Notes under the pieces: model-generated
What the model was told of the DNA's origin: nothing
Databases searched by the model: none
What the model saw: the letters and a program-made list of their open reading frames with translations, nothing else
Shown: piece after piece, positions 36,499 to 48,158 of the stretch
Layout: every line of letters starts with the position of its first letter
How positions within the stretch are numbered: the first letter of the stretch is position 1
Source of the DNA: Cryptomeria japonica
Lineage: Eukaryota > Streptophyta > Pinopsida > Cupressales > Cupressaceae
DNA length: 64,000 nucleotides
Reading direction: 5' to 3'
Assembly: GCF_030272615.1 (NCBI RefSeq)
Contig: NC_081408.1
Coordinates: 613,082,977-613,146,976 of the forward strand
Position numbers and translations under genes: made by a program

Positions 36499-37725
36499 TG
36501 TAGCGTCCTAAAATTGAGACACTTGCAATTTCGACCGCATTTGGGTCTTCACGATGGTGACGCAACACTGAACCTGAATGGAGACCCCGAAACTTGCTCA
36601 TGACACCAAAAACTGCATTTTCTTGCACCCTGGCCTGAACCTCCTTTGCACCCTGCTGTCCCGGGAGGTGGGACCAGAGCGCCTAGCGCCCTGGTCCTTC
36701 AGGACCAAGGCGCCCAGCGCCCTGGTCCCTGGCCCTATTTTGGGCCCGGTCTCCTATGGGGTCTCGGGTCTTTTTGTTTGCAAATTGGAAAATTAACTTT
36801 CCTGGTCGGCCTAAGGTCGGGAAAATCAGTCTATTAACCCTAATTGGCAAGTATATAAACTACATTTTCCTCTCTCATTTGGATAGATACATAGATGACA
36901 AGAAAAAGTGTGGAAACTACACTCAAGCATTCAAGCATTTAAGCATTCAAGCATTCCTTCTAAGTCTCCATTCAAGGCTAAGTGTTGCATTCAAGACAAG
37001 GATTCAACCATTGAAGAGGAGATCACTTACTACATATTACAACATACAACAAACAACAACATCTATACCTTCGCACATAAGGATACAAACATCCTTACAA
37101 CAAGGTATTAGTACTTGTTTTACATTACAGACATTTACATTTTACAACATTTCTCATTTCTTGGTTAATTCCAAAACCGGGGTTTGACCTAAAGGCAAAC
37201 CCCTAATCCCTAACCCCCCAATCGTCTTCGCTTTTCTATGTGTAGGTTGCAGGTACGCGGCTAAAATTGAAGATCTGGAATCCTTGTGCAGAGACGAACA
37301 GATCCCCCTTCGTTTCGCGGATTTTTCGGAGGACCGTGGCGCTTGGGTGCCATCGTCCTGGCAACTTTTGCTCAAATTTGCAGGACAGCGCCGTATCGAC
37401 ATTTTACTGCTAATTCCAGGTCCGCAGCTTCATCCTATATCCCTATCTCAGTTTATAAGCGAATCTTTCTCACTTTCTATGCATGCCTAGCTTAATTCTT
37501 CTATCAACATTCTTTACAAAAGAGGGTAGCCTTGCTTTCTTAACCCTGGAAACTCATTTAACATCCAATCTTGCATTGTGTGGGATTGGATCTTGTGGGT
37601 TTCAACCCCTCTTTTGAATGTAAAGTCTCCCAAGTGAAAACCATCAACCCTAGTGACTCTCCCTTCTCTCTCCTCGGAGTTGGGGAGGGGAGAATGACTA
37701 GGGTTCGATTATTTTCCGCTTTACA
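36499..37725 (+). repeat. 5' LTR of the nested Ty3-type element
   Basis: 1,227 bp, TG...CA ends. It contains two strong inverted repeats, GCGCCCTGGTCC/GGACCAAGGCGC at 36686-36713 and GGACCGTGGCGC/GTGCCATCGTCC near 37330-37360. A possible TATA-like element is GTATATAAACTAC near 36850. Confidence 0.95.
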
Positions 37726-38907
37726 TTTTGGTGAACCCGACGTGAACATCCTTTCTGATTATTCATAGTTAGATCTGAAAATTGGATTCCTTGATTACAT
37801 TTCCATGTTTGATCTTTTGCAAAATTTTAGAGGTTAATTACATAAAAACCCTAAATTTTCTTTTTAAGTAATTAAACTTGTGAAATGTTTAATTGTTAAT
37901 GCTTGTTTCAGATCTGCCCTTCTATTACAAATTGTCAATTCATATTTGTGCTTTAATTTTGAAAATTAAGTGGTTAAGTGTCAAAACCCTAATTTTTGAA
38001 ACCCTCTTGATTCAACCTTTGTCCGACAATTTCACTGATCAAAACATCTCCAAATCAGCTGTAACTTTGGATTCCGCAATAAAATCATAATATCTTTCAT
38101 CCTTGAAAATTTGGAAAAAAGTTGCGAGGACCGTGTGCACTCCGAGCACCATCGTCCCTGACATTTTTTCCGAAATTTCGGGAGCTAGATCTTACTGTAT
38201 TTTTCTGCTAAAATCCAGAATTTTGGCTGATTTTATCAATTTTAACACCTTCAAAATTACAGTCAAAGTTGGTCTAGCGATTGCTTGGATTGAGGCTTCT
38301 AATCATTCAAAAATTGTTGAAACTGAAATTCATGTCAAAATTGTGTTTCTTACTGTCCTAAATCTGAAAAGTGTGTTAGCATTCATTCGAAATTTCAATG
38401 CTTTATTCAAATTTTTGCAATTTGTGACTTTTGAAATTAAGTGCTTAATTACAACAACTTTGATTTCCGCTTTCAAAATTGAATTTTGCGTGAAATTGAG
38501 TCAACTTTCAAATTTCAAAACTGGCATTGCTGTTGGTATTCCCTCTAAAATCATAAGATTCAAAATTTTAGTTTCCCTCTCTTTTTCAAAATTCAAATTT
38601 TGCATTTTTCGACAATCTTGGTAGGGTTCAATTTTGAGATTGCAACTTTAATTTGGCCTATCTACAGATCGTAAAATCACTCAATTTTTTCAGGTTAGCT
38701 GTAAAATCATCATAACTTTCATCCCTGCAAATTTCAAAAAAAGTTGCGAGGACCGTGTGCACTCCGAGCGCCACGGTCCCGGACATTTTTTTCGAAATTT
38801 CGGGAGATTGTCCTGATTGTATTTAACAGCTTAAATCTAGAAGATTGGCTAGTTTTACTGAAATTTGCTACCTCTAAAATTCAAAATCTTCTCTCTCTCT
38901 TTAGTGC
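37726..38907 (+). other. Long leader of the nested element with internal direct repeat
   Basis: After the primer site comes 1.2 kb of mostly AT-rich leader. A block of about 115 bp occurs twice (about 38102-38220 and 38724-38840). It is centred on GAGGACCGTGTGCACTCCGAG and followed by CATTTTTTYCGAAATTTCGG. The same core resembles part of the LTR (near 37330). A short open frame at 38103-38624 does not look like a protein. Confidence 0.65.
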
Positions 38908-41900
38908 ATGAGTTTTACAACAATAAGCCCTACTTACACTATTCCCGTTAGACGAAGCCTTAGAATTAAGTCCTTCCAAGGTTTAATTACTGAGGAGATG
39001 GAACCTAATTTGAATGGCCTTTTTAACGAGGACATGGGTAATTCCTCTAATCCTCTTAATGATGAAGAAGCTCTCCATGAGGTTTCTGTAGAACAACTTT
39101 CAAAATTGGATAACCAATTTGATGATTTTCGACAGTGGATGTCTCCAGAATACCCTGATAGTCAAGCTCTTCCTTTAATTGAGGGTCTAAAACATATGCT
39201 TCAAAGTGATAAGAATGGAATTGATATTTTGCGTGGTATTGCACACATTGTGGATTCAAATGTGATGCCTATGAAAAGTTGTGCCGAAACCTTAGGTTAT
39301 ACACAACCTCCTACTCAAGACAATCATTCTATTCCTTTGACGACTCCTATTGCTAACATACCTATTGTTACATCAAACATAATGACTACTTCAACACAAG
39401 ACATTCCTCCTATGATCACTAGTCATGGGGGAAATCCCTCTTCTTCATTCAATCCAACTTCTTCATTCATTCCTTCAGTGAGTGTTCCTCTTATATCTCC
39501 ACAAATGAACATGACACAAGGGGGCAATTCATTTAACCCTTCCATTCCTCCTTGTAGTGTTCCTCCTTTCCAATCATCTCCTATGACTAACTATCATAGT
39601 GTCCTGCCACCTTACTCTTTACCTTCTTTCAATAACATAACACCTCCATCACAATCTAACACGTCTAATATGAATTCTTCGACTGAAGCAACCATTAACA
39701 ATCTTGCACAAACTGTCTCTTCTTTACAGCAACAAATTGCCTCTATGAATCAATCTAAGTTTAGTGTGCCCACATTTGATGTTGCGAGTCCACTTTCTCT
39801 TGATATTGTTCGAGCTATTCCCCCTAAACATGTTGAAATTCTGCATTTGGAGCTTTATAATGGTAAGGGTGATCCTCTAACACATGTTAAGACCTTTCAA
39901 ACAATATGTACTGATTTTGCTTATGACCAAAGGTTGCTTGCAAAACTGTTTACTAGAACATTAAGAGACAAAGCCCTACAATGGTATTGCTCGTTGCCTT
40001 CCTATTCTATTACTTCTTTCGAACAACTTACAAATGCTTTCATTCAACAATTTCAAAACAATATAAGTCCTAAAGTTACTTTGATTGATTTAATGCATTG
40101 TAAACAAGGTGTTAAAGAAAAAGTGACTGATTTCATTGGTAGATATAAGCATTTGTATGCTCAAATTTCCTTTCCAGTGCCTGACAATGATATTCAAAGA
40201 ATCTTTATTTCTAATTTACAAAAAGACATTAGAGAAAAACTCCTGTTTTCTAAGTTTACTTCTTTCCAACAGTTTTGCGCAACTCTTCACAATTATCAAC
40301 TGACTGTGAGTCAAATGGAACAATCACATCCTATGGCTCCGAGTGATAAGGGTGATAGTAGTCAACAACCATTTGGGAAGTTTAAACCGAACAGAGAGTC
40401 CATTAAATTCAATGAACACATCATCAACAACAATGTGAATGCAGCATCAGGTGTGTCTCCTATTTCTAAGTTTTTCAAGAAAGAAAGAAAGTTTACTCCT
40501 TTGAATGAATCATTGCATAGTATTATGAATAAGTTATTGGAACAAAATGTGCTTACTCTTCCTCCTATAAGGCAAATTGATCCTGCAAAGATTACTTCAC
40601 CTTATTTTGATAACAAATCTTTTTGTCAATTTCATCGTCAACCTGGGCATGATACTAAAAAATGTTTTGCTTTAAAGGGTAAAATTCAAGATTTGATTGA
40701 TAATAATACTATCTCTGTTTCTGGTGTGAATGATAAAGGCAACACATCTGTAGCTCCTCCTAACCAAAATCTTCAGATTTTTACTGATCCATTGCCTTCT
40801 CATACCTCTAGTGCGATTGATACTACTGATTCCTCTGTCTCACCTGATGATCTTGTGTCTATGACTCCTAATGTGATTAACTTTGTGGAGCAGCAGAAAA
40901 TCCCTAAAGAACCTTCCATCACATTTGATTCCAGTGAAACTATCAGGGCACCTGATGGTCCTTTATATATAGTTGCAAAAGTCAAAAATACACCTTGCCA
41001 TGGAGTGCTTATTGATCCTTCTTGCATGGTTAATGTCATTACTGAAGAGTTTCTTTTTACTTTGCAATTGAATCAAGTGATCTATGATAAAACAGATGTG
41101 ATTGTGAAACTATTTGATGCATTTTCTTCTCCTGCAATTGGTTCTATTACATTACCTATCGAGGTCCATAACAAATCCCTTGATGTGGACTTTTCTATTA
41201 TTCCATCATCCGAACAATTTCGTGTGAAGCTAGGCTATCCTTGGCTATCTTCCATTAAAGCTATTGCTTCTCCTATTCACAAGTGTTTGAAATTTCCCCA
41301 TAATGGTGAAGTTGTTACTGTCAATCATAGTCTCTTTAAACCAGCTGAAAGAACTTCTAGCGTTCCTATTGATTATTTTTGGCCTAAACAATTCCAATCT
41401 CTTCCTCCGCGAAGTGATCATCTTTTCAAATCTTATCAAAAGTGGAAAAAAGATATGATCCTATCTCTAAGTGAACCTAGAACACCCAAACTTGATATTC
41501 CTATCATTCTTGAGAAGGAGGTTCTTCCTTTGAAAGATAAAACTAATGTCTTTCCTCAAGAAGATTCCCAACCCATCCCTATGGATGTGACTATGTCTAT
41601 GTCTGATAAACTTCCTAAAAGTAGACCTATCCCTCCTCGTCATGATGGACTTGGTCTCCTTCCTAAACCAAATATTCCTCCCTTATATGGAGCGGTTCCT
41701 CCTCCTTCCTCTTATAGAGAGAAGAGACCTTCCTCTTCTCCTATTATCTAGCCTAAGAGACCATAACCTAAACACCCAAGTGATAAGGATGAGAACATTC
41801 CTCCTCCTCAATCTTCTCAACTTCCTAGTAAGACTAGACGAAATCGTTCTGCACGTGAACGCCGGTGAAAGTGTCGTCTTAGAGCTCAAACTTTGCAATC

Positions 41901-42321
41901 CCCAAAAACACCTTCAACAAGCATTATTCCATTTTCTCCTCAGCCGACGATTGAGCCGAAATCTCCTAAACATAAGATGCATGATGGTCTTGATCCTGTG
42001 CGAGTTAAAGATCCTATTTTTATAAATCTTGATGATGATATAGATGAAAATGTTATTCACGATGAAAATGCTACTTCTCCTGTTCATTCTGATAGTGAAT
42101 ATGAACTTGTTGATATTGATAACCATTTATCTAACGAATTTTCTAAAGCACTTATCCTAGCTCCTAGACAAGAACAATGTGGCTCGGAACATGAACATAG
42201 CCCTTGTTTGGATCTTGTGATAGCTCCATCTGCTGTGTTGGATGTTCCTCCTCTAGCGTGTTCCCTACCTTCCCGAAACATTGATCAGCAAGATCGGGGG
42301 GTAGATGACGTGCTAGACTAG
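38908..42321 (+). pseudogene. Gag-protease polyprotein of the nested Ty3-type element
   Basis: Open for 947 codons from ATG 38908 (MSFTTISPTYTIPVRRS), then three in-frame stops near 41749, 41764 and 41866. The same frame then runs on to TAG at about 42319. Residues 130-290 are Pro/Ser/Asn-rich. Residues about 310-475 are a retrotransposon Gag domain (LELYNGKGDPLTHVKTF, ALQWYCSLP, VTDFIGRYKHLYAQ). Residues about 572-586 carry the plant variant zinc motif CQFHRQPGHDTKKC. Residues about 690-800 look like a retropepsin, but the active-site D-S/T-G is replaced by DPS (VLIDPSCMVNVITEEF). It forms the particle for reverse transcription, with pol from elsewhere. The late stops follow C-to-T logic, so the longer frame is probably ancestral. 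Confidence 0.88.
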
Positions 42322-43063
42322 TTTCATTAGCATAGCAGATTCTCTCCTCCTCTCTTTTGTTACTTCTTCTATATGTTACTCTAATTCTTCTATTTGTTGT
42401 CCTTAGTGTTGTCTACTTGAGGACGATGCAAAACATTGAGATCTCTTGATCTCTCTCATGTTGACTCAAGGACACATGTGTTCCCTTCTTCTAGGTGACC
42501 TTCCTTGATTGGGGAATGAAGAACAATTATGCATACATACATATGATATACATGAATTATCATACAGCATACTGACCCCGAGGAAAGCGAAGTCACCTTG
42601 TGCTTTGTGTTTTGTGTCTATTATCCTTGGGCTTATCTCACACTTGGGGGCTAAATCCTTGTGATAACATGCTCCTTTCCTTTCTCATTCTTATATGTAT
42701 CACTACCTTAAAGCAATCACCCCCGGTGAGGCGTGTGCGATCGCTTTAACGTAGGGGGGCATACATCCCGTTCATATCTTTTCAAGATACTTGAAAATTT
42801 CTTGACAAATTTAGCTTTGCCTTGAAAATTTTTGATATCTTTCTTGCATGACTCATAGTGAGGGAACCTTACTACTGACAGTCATGGTTCTCCCTCGTGA
42901 TCTTCCCTTTTACTTTGTCAATCGAAGTCGTAAGATCCTTAGTCCACTGGGGGCTGGGTGTATCTTGCCTCCTTGACGTGGTGAAAGTTTTTCAATGTTG
43001 TTTCCTTGTACTTTACTGGAAGTATGAGCGTACGCTTATACTCCCGCTAAAGTGGGGGCTAAA
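42322..43063 (+). other. 3' non-coding part of the nested element
   Basis: No open frame and no pol motif. It ends with the polypurine stretch AAAGTGGGGGCTAAA at 43050-43063. GAGGACGATGCAAAACATTG near 42420 resembles the linker often found before 3' LTRs. Confidence 0.6.
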
Positions 43064-44290
43064 TGTAGCGTCCTAAAATTGTGACACTTGCAATTTCGAC
43101 CGCTTTTGGGTCTTCACGATGGCGACGCAACACTGAACCTAAATGGAGACCCCGAAACTTGCTCATGACACCAAAAACTGCATTTTCTTGCACCCTGGCC
43201 TGAACCTCCTTTGCACCCTGCTGTCCCGGGAGGTGGGACCAGAGCGCCCAGCGCCCTGGTCCCCCAGGACCATGGCGCCCAGCACCCTGGTCCCTGGCCC
43301 TATTTTGGGCCCGGTCTCCTATGGGGTCTCGGGTCTTTTTGTTTGCAAATTGGAAAATTAACTTTCCTGGTCGGCCTAAGGTCGGGAAAATCAGTCTATT
43401 AACCCTAATTGGCAAGTATATAAACTACATTTTCCTCTCTCATTTGGATAGATACATAGATGACAAGAAAAAGCGTGGAAACTACACTCAAGCATTCAAG
43501 CATTTAAGCATTCAAGCATTCCTTCTAAGTCTCCATTCAAGGCTAAGTGTTGCATTCAAGACAAGGATTCAACCATTGAAGAGGAGATCACTTACTACAT
43601 ATTACAACATACAACAAACAACAACATCTATACCTTCGCACATAAGGATACAAACATCCTTACAACAAGGTATTAGTACTTGTTTTACATTACAGACATT
43701 TACATTTTACAACATTTCTCATTTCTTGGTTAATTCCAAAACTGGGGTTTGACCTAAAGGCAAACCCCTAATCCCTAACCCCCCAATCGTCTTCGCTTTT
43801 CTGTGTGTAGGTTGCAGGTACGCGGCTGAAATTGAAGATCTGGAATCCTTGTGCAGAGACGAACAGATCCCCCTTCGTTTCGCAGATTTTTCGGAGGACC
43901 GTGGCGCTTGGGCGCCATCGTCCCAGCAACTTTTGCTCAAATTTGCAGGACAGCACCGTATCGACATTTTACTGCTAATTCCAGGTCCGCAGCTTCATCC
44001 TATATCCCTATCTCAGTTTATAAGCGAATCTTTCTCACTTTCTATGCATGCCTAGCTTAATTCTTCTATCAACATTCTTTACAAAAGAGGGTAGCCTTGC
44101 TTTCTTAACCCTGGAAACTCATTTAGCATCCAATCTTGCATTGTGTGGGATTGGATCTTGTGGGTTTCAACCCCTCTTTTGAATGTAAAGTCTCCCAAGT
44201 GAAAACCATCAACCCTAGTGACTCTCCCTTCTCTCTCCTCGGAGTTGGGGAGGGGAGAACGACTAGGGTTCGATTATTTTCCGCTTTACA
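43064..44290 (+). repeat. 3' LTR of the nested Ty3-type element
   Basis: 1,227 bp, same ends and hairpins as the 5' LTR. The second hairpin here is the better formed, TGGCGC-TTGG-GCGCCA at about 43900-43918. AAATG follows. Confidence 0.95.
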
Positions 44291-44295
44291 AAATG

Positions 44296-44728
44296 AATCT
44301 TGTGTCTTTCTTGTTTGGCACACTTGTGCACTCATAGGGTGGATTCACAGTTACACCTATTATCCTCTCCCCTCGCCTTCATGAAACTTGGGTGATGAGA
44401 AAGGTGGTTAACGATACCCATTTTTTATATTTATTAGAGAATCACCTCTTGGGGGCCTTACCACCTCAAGGGAGTGTTTCAAAATAGGGGCATGTTGGGG
44501 ATAACATCTCTCCCAATGCGACCTCGAGTGGTGTTTTTTGAGTTGCTATACAAGTATCTGGTCAAACGACCAGAGTGTTGAGTGAATTGGTCGTATGTGG
44601 AGGCCTTCTCTGAATCGATAAACTCAATTAGAGCCTTAAGTGGATTGGACCCGTCGGAAAATTACTACGAACCAATGTTATAGTGGGCCCAATCCTTCTA
44701 ATTGTTGGCTCAAGCGTTGTGATACATG
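44296..44728 (+). other. Outer-element interior between the two nested insertions
   Basis: No gene is seen. A segment starting TGTTGGGGATAACATC (about 44491) resembles a leader or LTR-like start but has no partner in the window. Confidence 0.4.
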
Positions 44729-44733
44729 CATGC

Positions 44734-45630
44734 TGTTGGGAAAAATGGTGTCTCAACCTTGAATTTACACAAGGTTACTATTTATAGTAAGTTTTCATTT
44801 GAGCATGAAATGGTGCGAAATTCTTCCAAAAGCTTCTGGTTGGTTAGATAAGCATAACGATAAAGTTTCATCACAAGATCACAACTAGTTTTGAAGATAT
44901 TAAAGTTTCCATTTTGGAGGGGTGCAGTTAAAGGTTTAAACTTAATTTTTGGGACTTTAGACCCTCCAAAATTCCTTGAAAAGTGGGTGTAAATGACATA
45001 GCAGTTTATGAGACAATAGATAACTTCGTGAGCTTTCCAGTGCTTCAAACGGTTTGTCAATAGAACACACGGTTTGCAAGTTATGGCCTTCAAAAGTTGG
45101 TACTCCTAAAATAGGAAATATAATTGATATCAGACACATAAATGAGTTGTAAAAGAGAGGGACACGTGTTGATGTGTGTTTTACACATCATAAGGCATCT
45201 AGAAGGGATATAAGGTTGGCTACACCTTATTGGGTGGTTCTAGCCCATGGTTTTGTAATACCATTTGGCGGTTTTTTGTGTTGTATCTCCTATATATGAG
45301 GTGCATGACATAGAGGTTGTGTGTAAGAGTCTTATGGCTATTGAGTTACCTATGAATCTTTGATTAGTGGTACTCTTGTGAGGAGATATCTCTACAAGTA
45401 TATTGTAATCTATTTTTTATTGTTGAATAATATATTGGGCGGCTTTTGGAGTGTGGGTTTTTTCTCCCGAAAGGGTTTTCCCCACGTAAATCAATGTGTT
45501 ATGGTTTGAATGTTATTATGTCTATTTCTGTTAAGTTTTTATAACTGTTGTAACGATCTGTAAATTTTTTTGCATTACCCTCCTCTCAAGGTTAGTGTAG
45601 GAATTTGTTCTACTACTTGACTTCCTTACA
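44734..45630 (+). mobile_element. Solo LTR, copia-like, TSD CATGC
   Basis: It starts TGTTGGGAAAAATGG and ends ACTTCCTTACA. CATGC flanks both sides (44729-44733 and 45631-45635). The 3' third has GTTTTTTCTCCCGAAAGG and GTTTTCCCCACGTAAAT, the R-U5 signature common in plant copia LTRs. It is 897 bp and no internal sequence remains. Confidence 0.9.
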
Positions 45631-45635
45631 CATGC

Positions 45636-46641
45636 TGAAGACACCCCTCATGTACCCCCCAATCGGAGATAGAAAATTTCTCTAGATCCTCAGATCTCTA
45701 GAAATTCGAAGCTTGGCATGCCCAAGAAGTGTGTGCCAAGGGTGGAGCCAGTGCTGCCAAGCTTCTATCTATCTTATTGGATGTGGTATTTTATGGTGAG
45801 GGGATTCAACAAGTATTGTCTTTGACTATCCTAGGAAGTGCATAACTAATTTTCATCATCATACTTGCATGTTTTCTATGTTTGGTGTAGAAATAATCTT
45901 TGTCAAATATCCACTCAAAACATCAAACAATCTCATGTCACTAGGTCCTAGCTTTGTCTCATCCTTAAAACTTGTCCTTTTGATCTATCAATTTTGTGTC
46001 ACTTGTCCCATTACGGTGTCAAAATTTACCTAGGTCAAGTGTCCAACCAGTTCATCTTGGTCTCATTTCAAATCTGACATCATCACTATTGTCTACTAAG
46101 GTCTTCAACTTACATAATCAAACTTTTGTCATCACAATTACTAAGTCATTACCTTGTCATCTATTTCAAACTTGCATCATCACTATCGTCTACTAGGGTC
46201 TTTGACTTGTGAAATCAAACTTTCATCATCGCAATTGCCAAGTCACTACCTTGTCATATATTCCAAATCTTGCATCGTTACTATTGTCCTCTAAGGTTTT
46301 TGACTTACATAATCAAACTTTTATCATCTCAATTAGACACATTAACTTTGGTCCCTATTTCCAATCAAATATAGCTAATCAGATCTCGGTTCTCATTTCT
46401 AGCTTGAATCATCATTATCGTCCATCATCATCCCTTGTCTCCCAATTTGCGTCATCATTGCCTTCTTTCTGAGTCAAAGATCAAACATCAAACATCTATA
46501 ATTGAACATCAAACTTCATGCTTTTTTTAACTTCCTCAAATTCAGCCCTGTCCTCGTCTGAGCTTGTCATTCGCCCTATTCTGAGCTTTGGTCAGTCGTT
46601 CATCTTCATCTTTCATCTCTCCAACTCATCAACTAATCGTC
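45636..46641 (+). other. Leader-like non-coding part of the outer element
   Basis: No credible frame. It contains three tandem copies of a 97-bp unit at 46059-46346 and then pyrimidine-rich sequence up to the Pro/Ser-rich ORF. Confidence 0.5.
46059..46346 (+). repeat. Three tandem copies of a 97-bp unit
   Basis: Units start at about 46059, 46153 and 46250. Each has ATTTCAAAYYTGCATCATCA, CTATYGTCTACTARGGTCTT and AATCAAACTTTYRTCATC. The constant spacing of about 97 bp supports tandem duplication. Confidence 0.8.
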
Positions 46642-46754
46642 ATGTCACAATTTTATTATGATTAGTTTGGTCATCCTCATTTGCTTCCGCTTACATCCCT
46701 AATCCAAGTCCACCGTCTTATTATCCCCAAATTCATTACACAATCCCTAATCAT

Positions 46755-46935
46755 ATTCCTCCATCTTATCTAAATTCTCTATCCGTTTCTAATCCTCCAT
46801 CTTATCTAAATTCTCCATCTGGTTCTAATCTCCCATCTTATCTCACTTCTCCATCTCACTCTAATCCTCCATCTTATCTAAATCTTCCTTCCAATTCTAA
46901 TCTTCCATCCCATCTCAATCCTCCGTCTAATCCTA
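46755..46935 (+). repeat. 36-bp coding repeat (PPSYLN-type)
   Basis: About five units of 36 bp with core CCTCCATCTTATCTAAATTC and a TCTAAT end. They keep the reading frame of the Pro/Ser-rich ORF. Confidence 0.75.
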
Positions 46936-47317
46936 ATACACCATCATTTATCACACAGGCTATGACCGTGGGCATGAATTATACAATGCAATTATCATTT
47001 GTGCTCCCACCCATCCAATCAGTGCCACAAGTTGTCAGTGCTCCACAACATCAACCTCAAGTAGCGTCACAAATTGTTATTTCACAACCACGATTTAGTC
47101 ATCTATAGGGACTGCCTTCATCCATTGTTGTGAAAAACATTCATGAATTGGAAATTGGCACCAGTCACACTCCTTGATCGTATCTCAACTTAATATCCAC
47201 TTCATCTTACCTTAGTCCAACTTCGTCCACCCCATCTTATCTCAATCCACCAAATTCACTTCCAACTCTCACACCTATCATTTATCTCCTACCTCTCGTT
47301 CTTCCATCCACTCCATC

Positions 47318-47535
47318 TACCCTAGCTGAGGAAATCCCCATCCTTCTACCCACTCCATCTATCCCAGTTGAGGAACTCCCCATCCTTCCATCTAGTCCAT
47401 CTATCCCAGCTAAAGAACCTCTCATCCTTCTATCCACTCCATCTATCCCAACTAAAGAACCTCTCATCCTTGCATCCACTCCATCTATCCCAATTGAAGA
47501 ACCTCCTATTTTCCCATCTAGTCCATCTACCCAAG
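47318..47535 (+). repeat. 42-bp coding repeat (STPSIP-type)
   Basis: Five or six units of 42 bp with core CACTCCATCTATCCCA and a GAAGAACCTC end. The period is a multiple of three, so the frame is kept. Confidence 0.8.
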
Positions 47536-48158
47536 TAATTGACCCTTCCATCATTCTATCCATTCCATCTGAAGAGTCTACCCACTCACCCGTTGTCACA
47601 TCATCCACACTTATCCCGTCATGCCAAGATCTTGTTACAGATCATGTTGAAAGAATTATTGATCCAAATCGAGATCCTACCATTCTGCCTCCTCCATCTC
47701 AAGATCCCTTATCATCCCTTCATCCAAATCAAGATCCTACCAGTCCATCTCCCCCATCTGAAGACCCCCTACCATTTCCTCTGCCAAGTCAAGATCCTCC
47801 CGTCCCATATACTCCACTCCTTGATCCTTCATTACCTCCAATCCAAACCATCCCACCACCATCACTCTATCTCCTTGGTTCGCTTACATTCATCCATGGC
47901 AGTTCCCTCGCAAAAGAAGAACATCTCATATACACCACCCATTCTCCTCCATCTGATAAAGGACTCACATCTTGTTACTCAGAGAACAAGTGTCCTACTT
48001 TAGATAAAATGATCAAACACATGAACTATAAAGGCAAAGGCTTTGACCTACATGAGAAAGGTATTTTGGAGCCCATCCATGTTGAAGAACACTTAGGATC
48101 TCATGGTCTCGGTTACATATCCCAAGGCAGTTCAAATAAAAAATGTTGGTACAACTAA

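Larger units (their letters stand above)
36499..44290 (+). mobile_element. Complete nested Ty3-type gag-only element, TSD AAATG
   Basis: Both LTRs are 1,227 bp (36499-37725 and 43064-44290), starting TGTAGCGTCC and ending CGCTTTACA. AAATG flanks both sides. I count about 20 differences between the LTRs, near 98.4% identity, so it is the youngest insertion here. TGGTGAACCCGACGTG after TTT is the primer-site candidate (from 37729). AAAGTGGGGGCTAAA precedes the right LTR. The 5.3-kb interior encodes Gag and a protease-like segment only. This matches the class of terminal-repeat elements with a GAG domain and no pol. Confidence 0.96.
46642..48158 (+). pseudogene. Pro/Ser-rich protein of the outer element ending in a G-patch-like motif
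   Basis: ATG 46642 (MSQFYYD, then TAG) leads after a frameshift near 46680 into a frame open to TAA 48156, broken only by TAG at about 47106 and TGA at about 47175. Of about 490 codons, most are Pro, Ser, Leu, Ile and Thr in short repeats. A 12-residue unit like PPSYLNSPSGSN recurs about five times (46755-46935). A 14-residue unit like ILPSTPSIPAKEPL recurs five or six times (47318-47535). The end changes character: MIKHMNYKGKGFDL, GILEPIHVEE and GSHGLGY, like the G-patch segment (GxGLG...GI.EPI...GLGY) near the protease of many plant Ty3 elements. No Gag fold, protease or RT is visible. The role is unknown; it may replace Gag. Confidence 0.65.

Noticed and set aside
38103-38624. 173-codon frame before gag as a possible accessory protein
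   Set aside because: Composition is that of AT-rich leader (Phe, Lys, Ile), it overlaps the leader direct repeat, and no motif is visible.
44491-44728. Second LTR start (TGTTGGGGATAAC) upstream of the solo LTR
   Set aside because: No matching end, no target duplication and no partner copy. Only the unit starting at 44734 has TSDs.
47282-47608. Minus-strand 108-codon Gly/Asp/Met-rich repeat protein
   Set aside because: Antisense of the 42-bp repeats. The plus-strand frame is much longer and ends in a recognisable motif.
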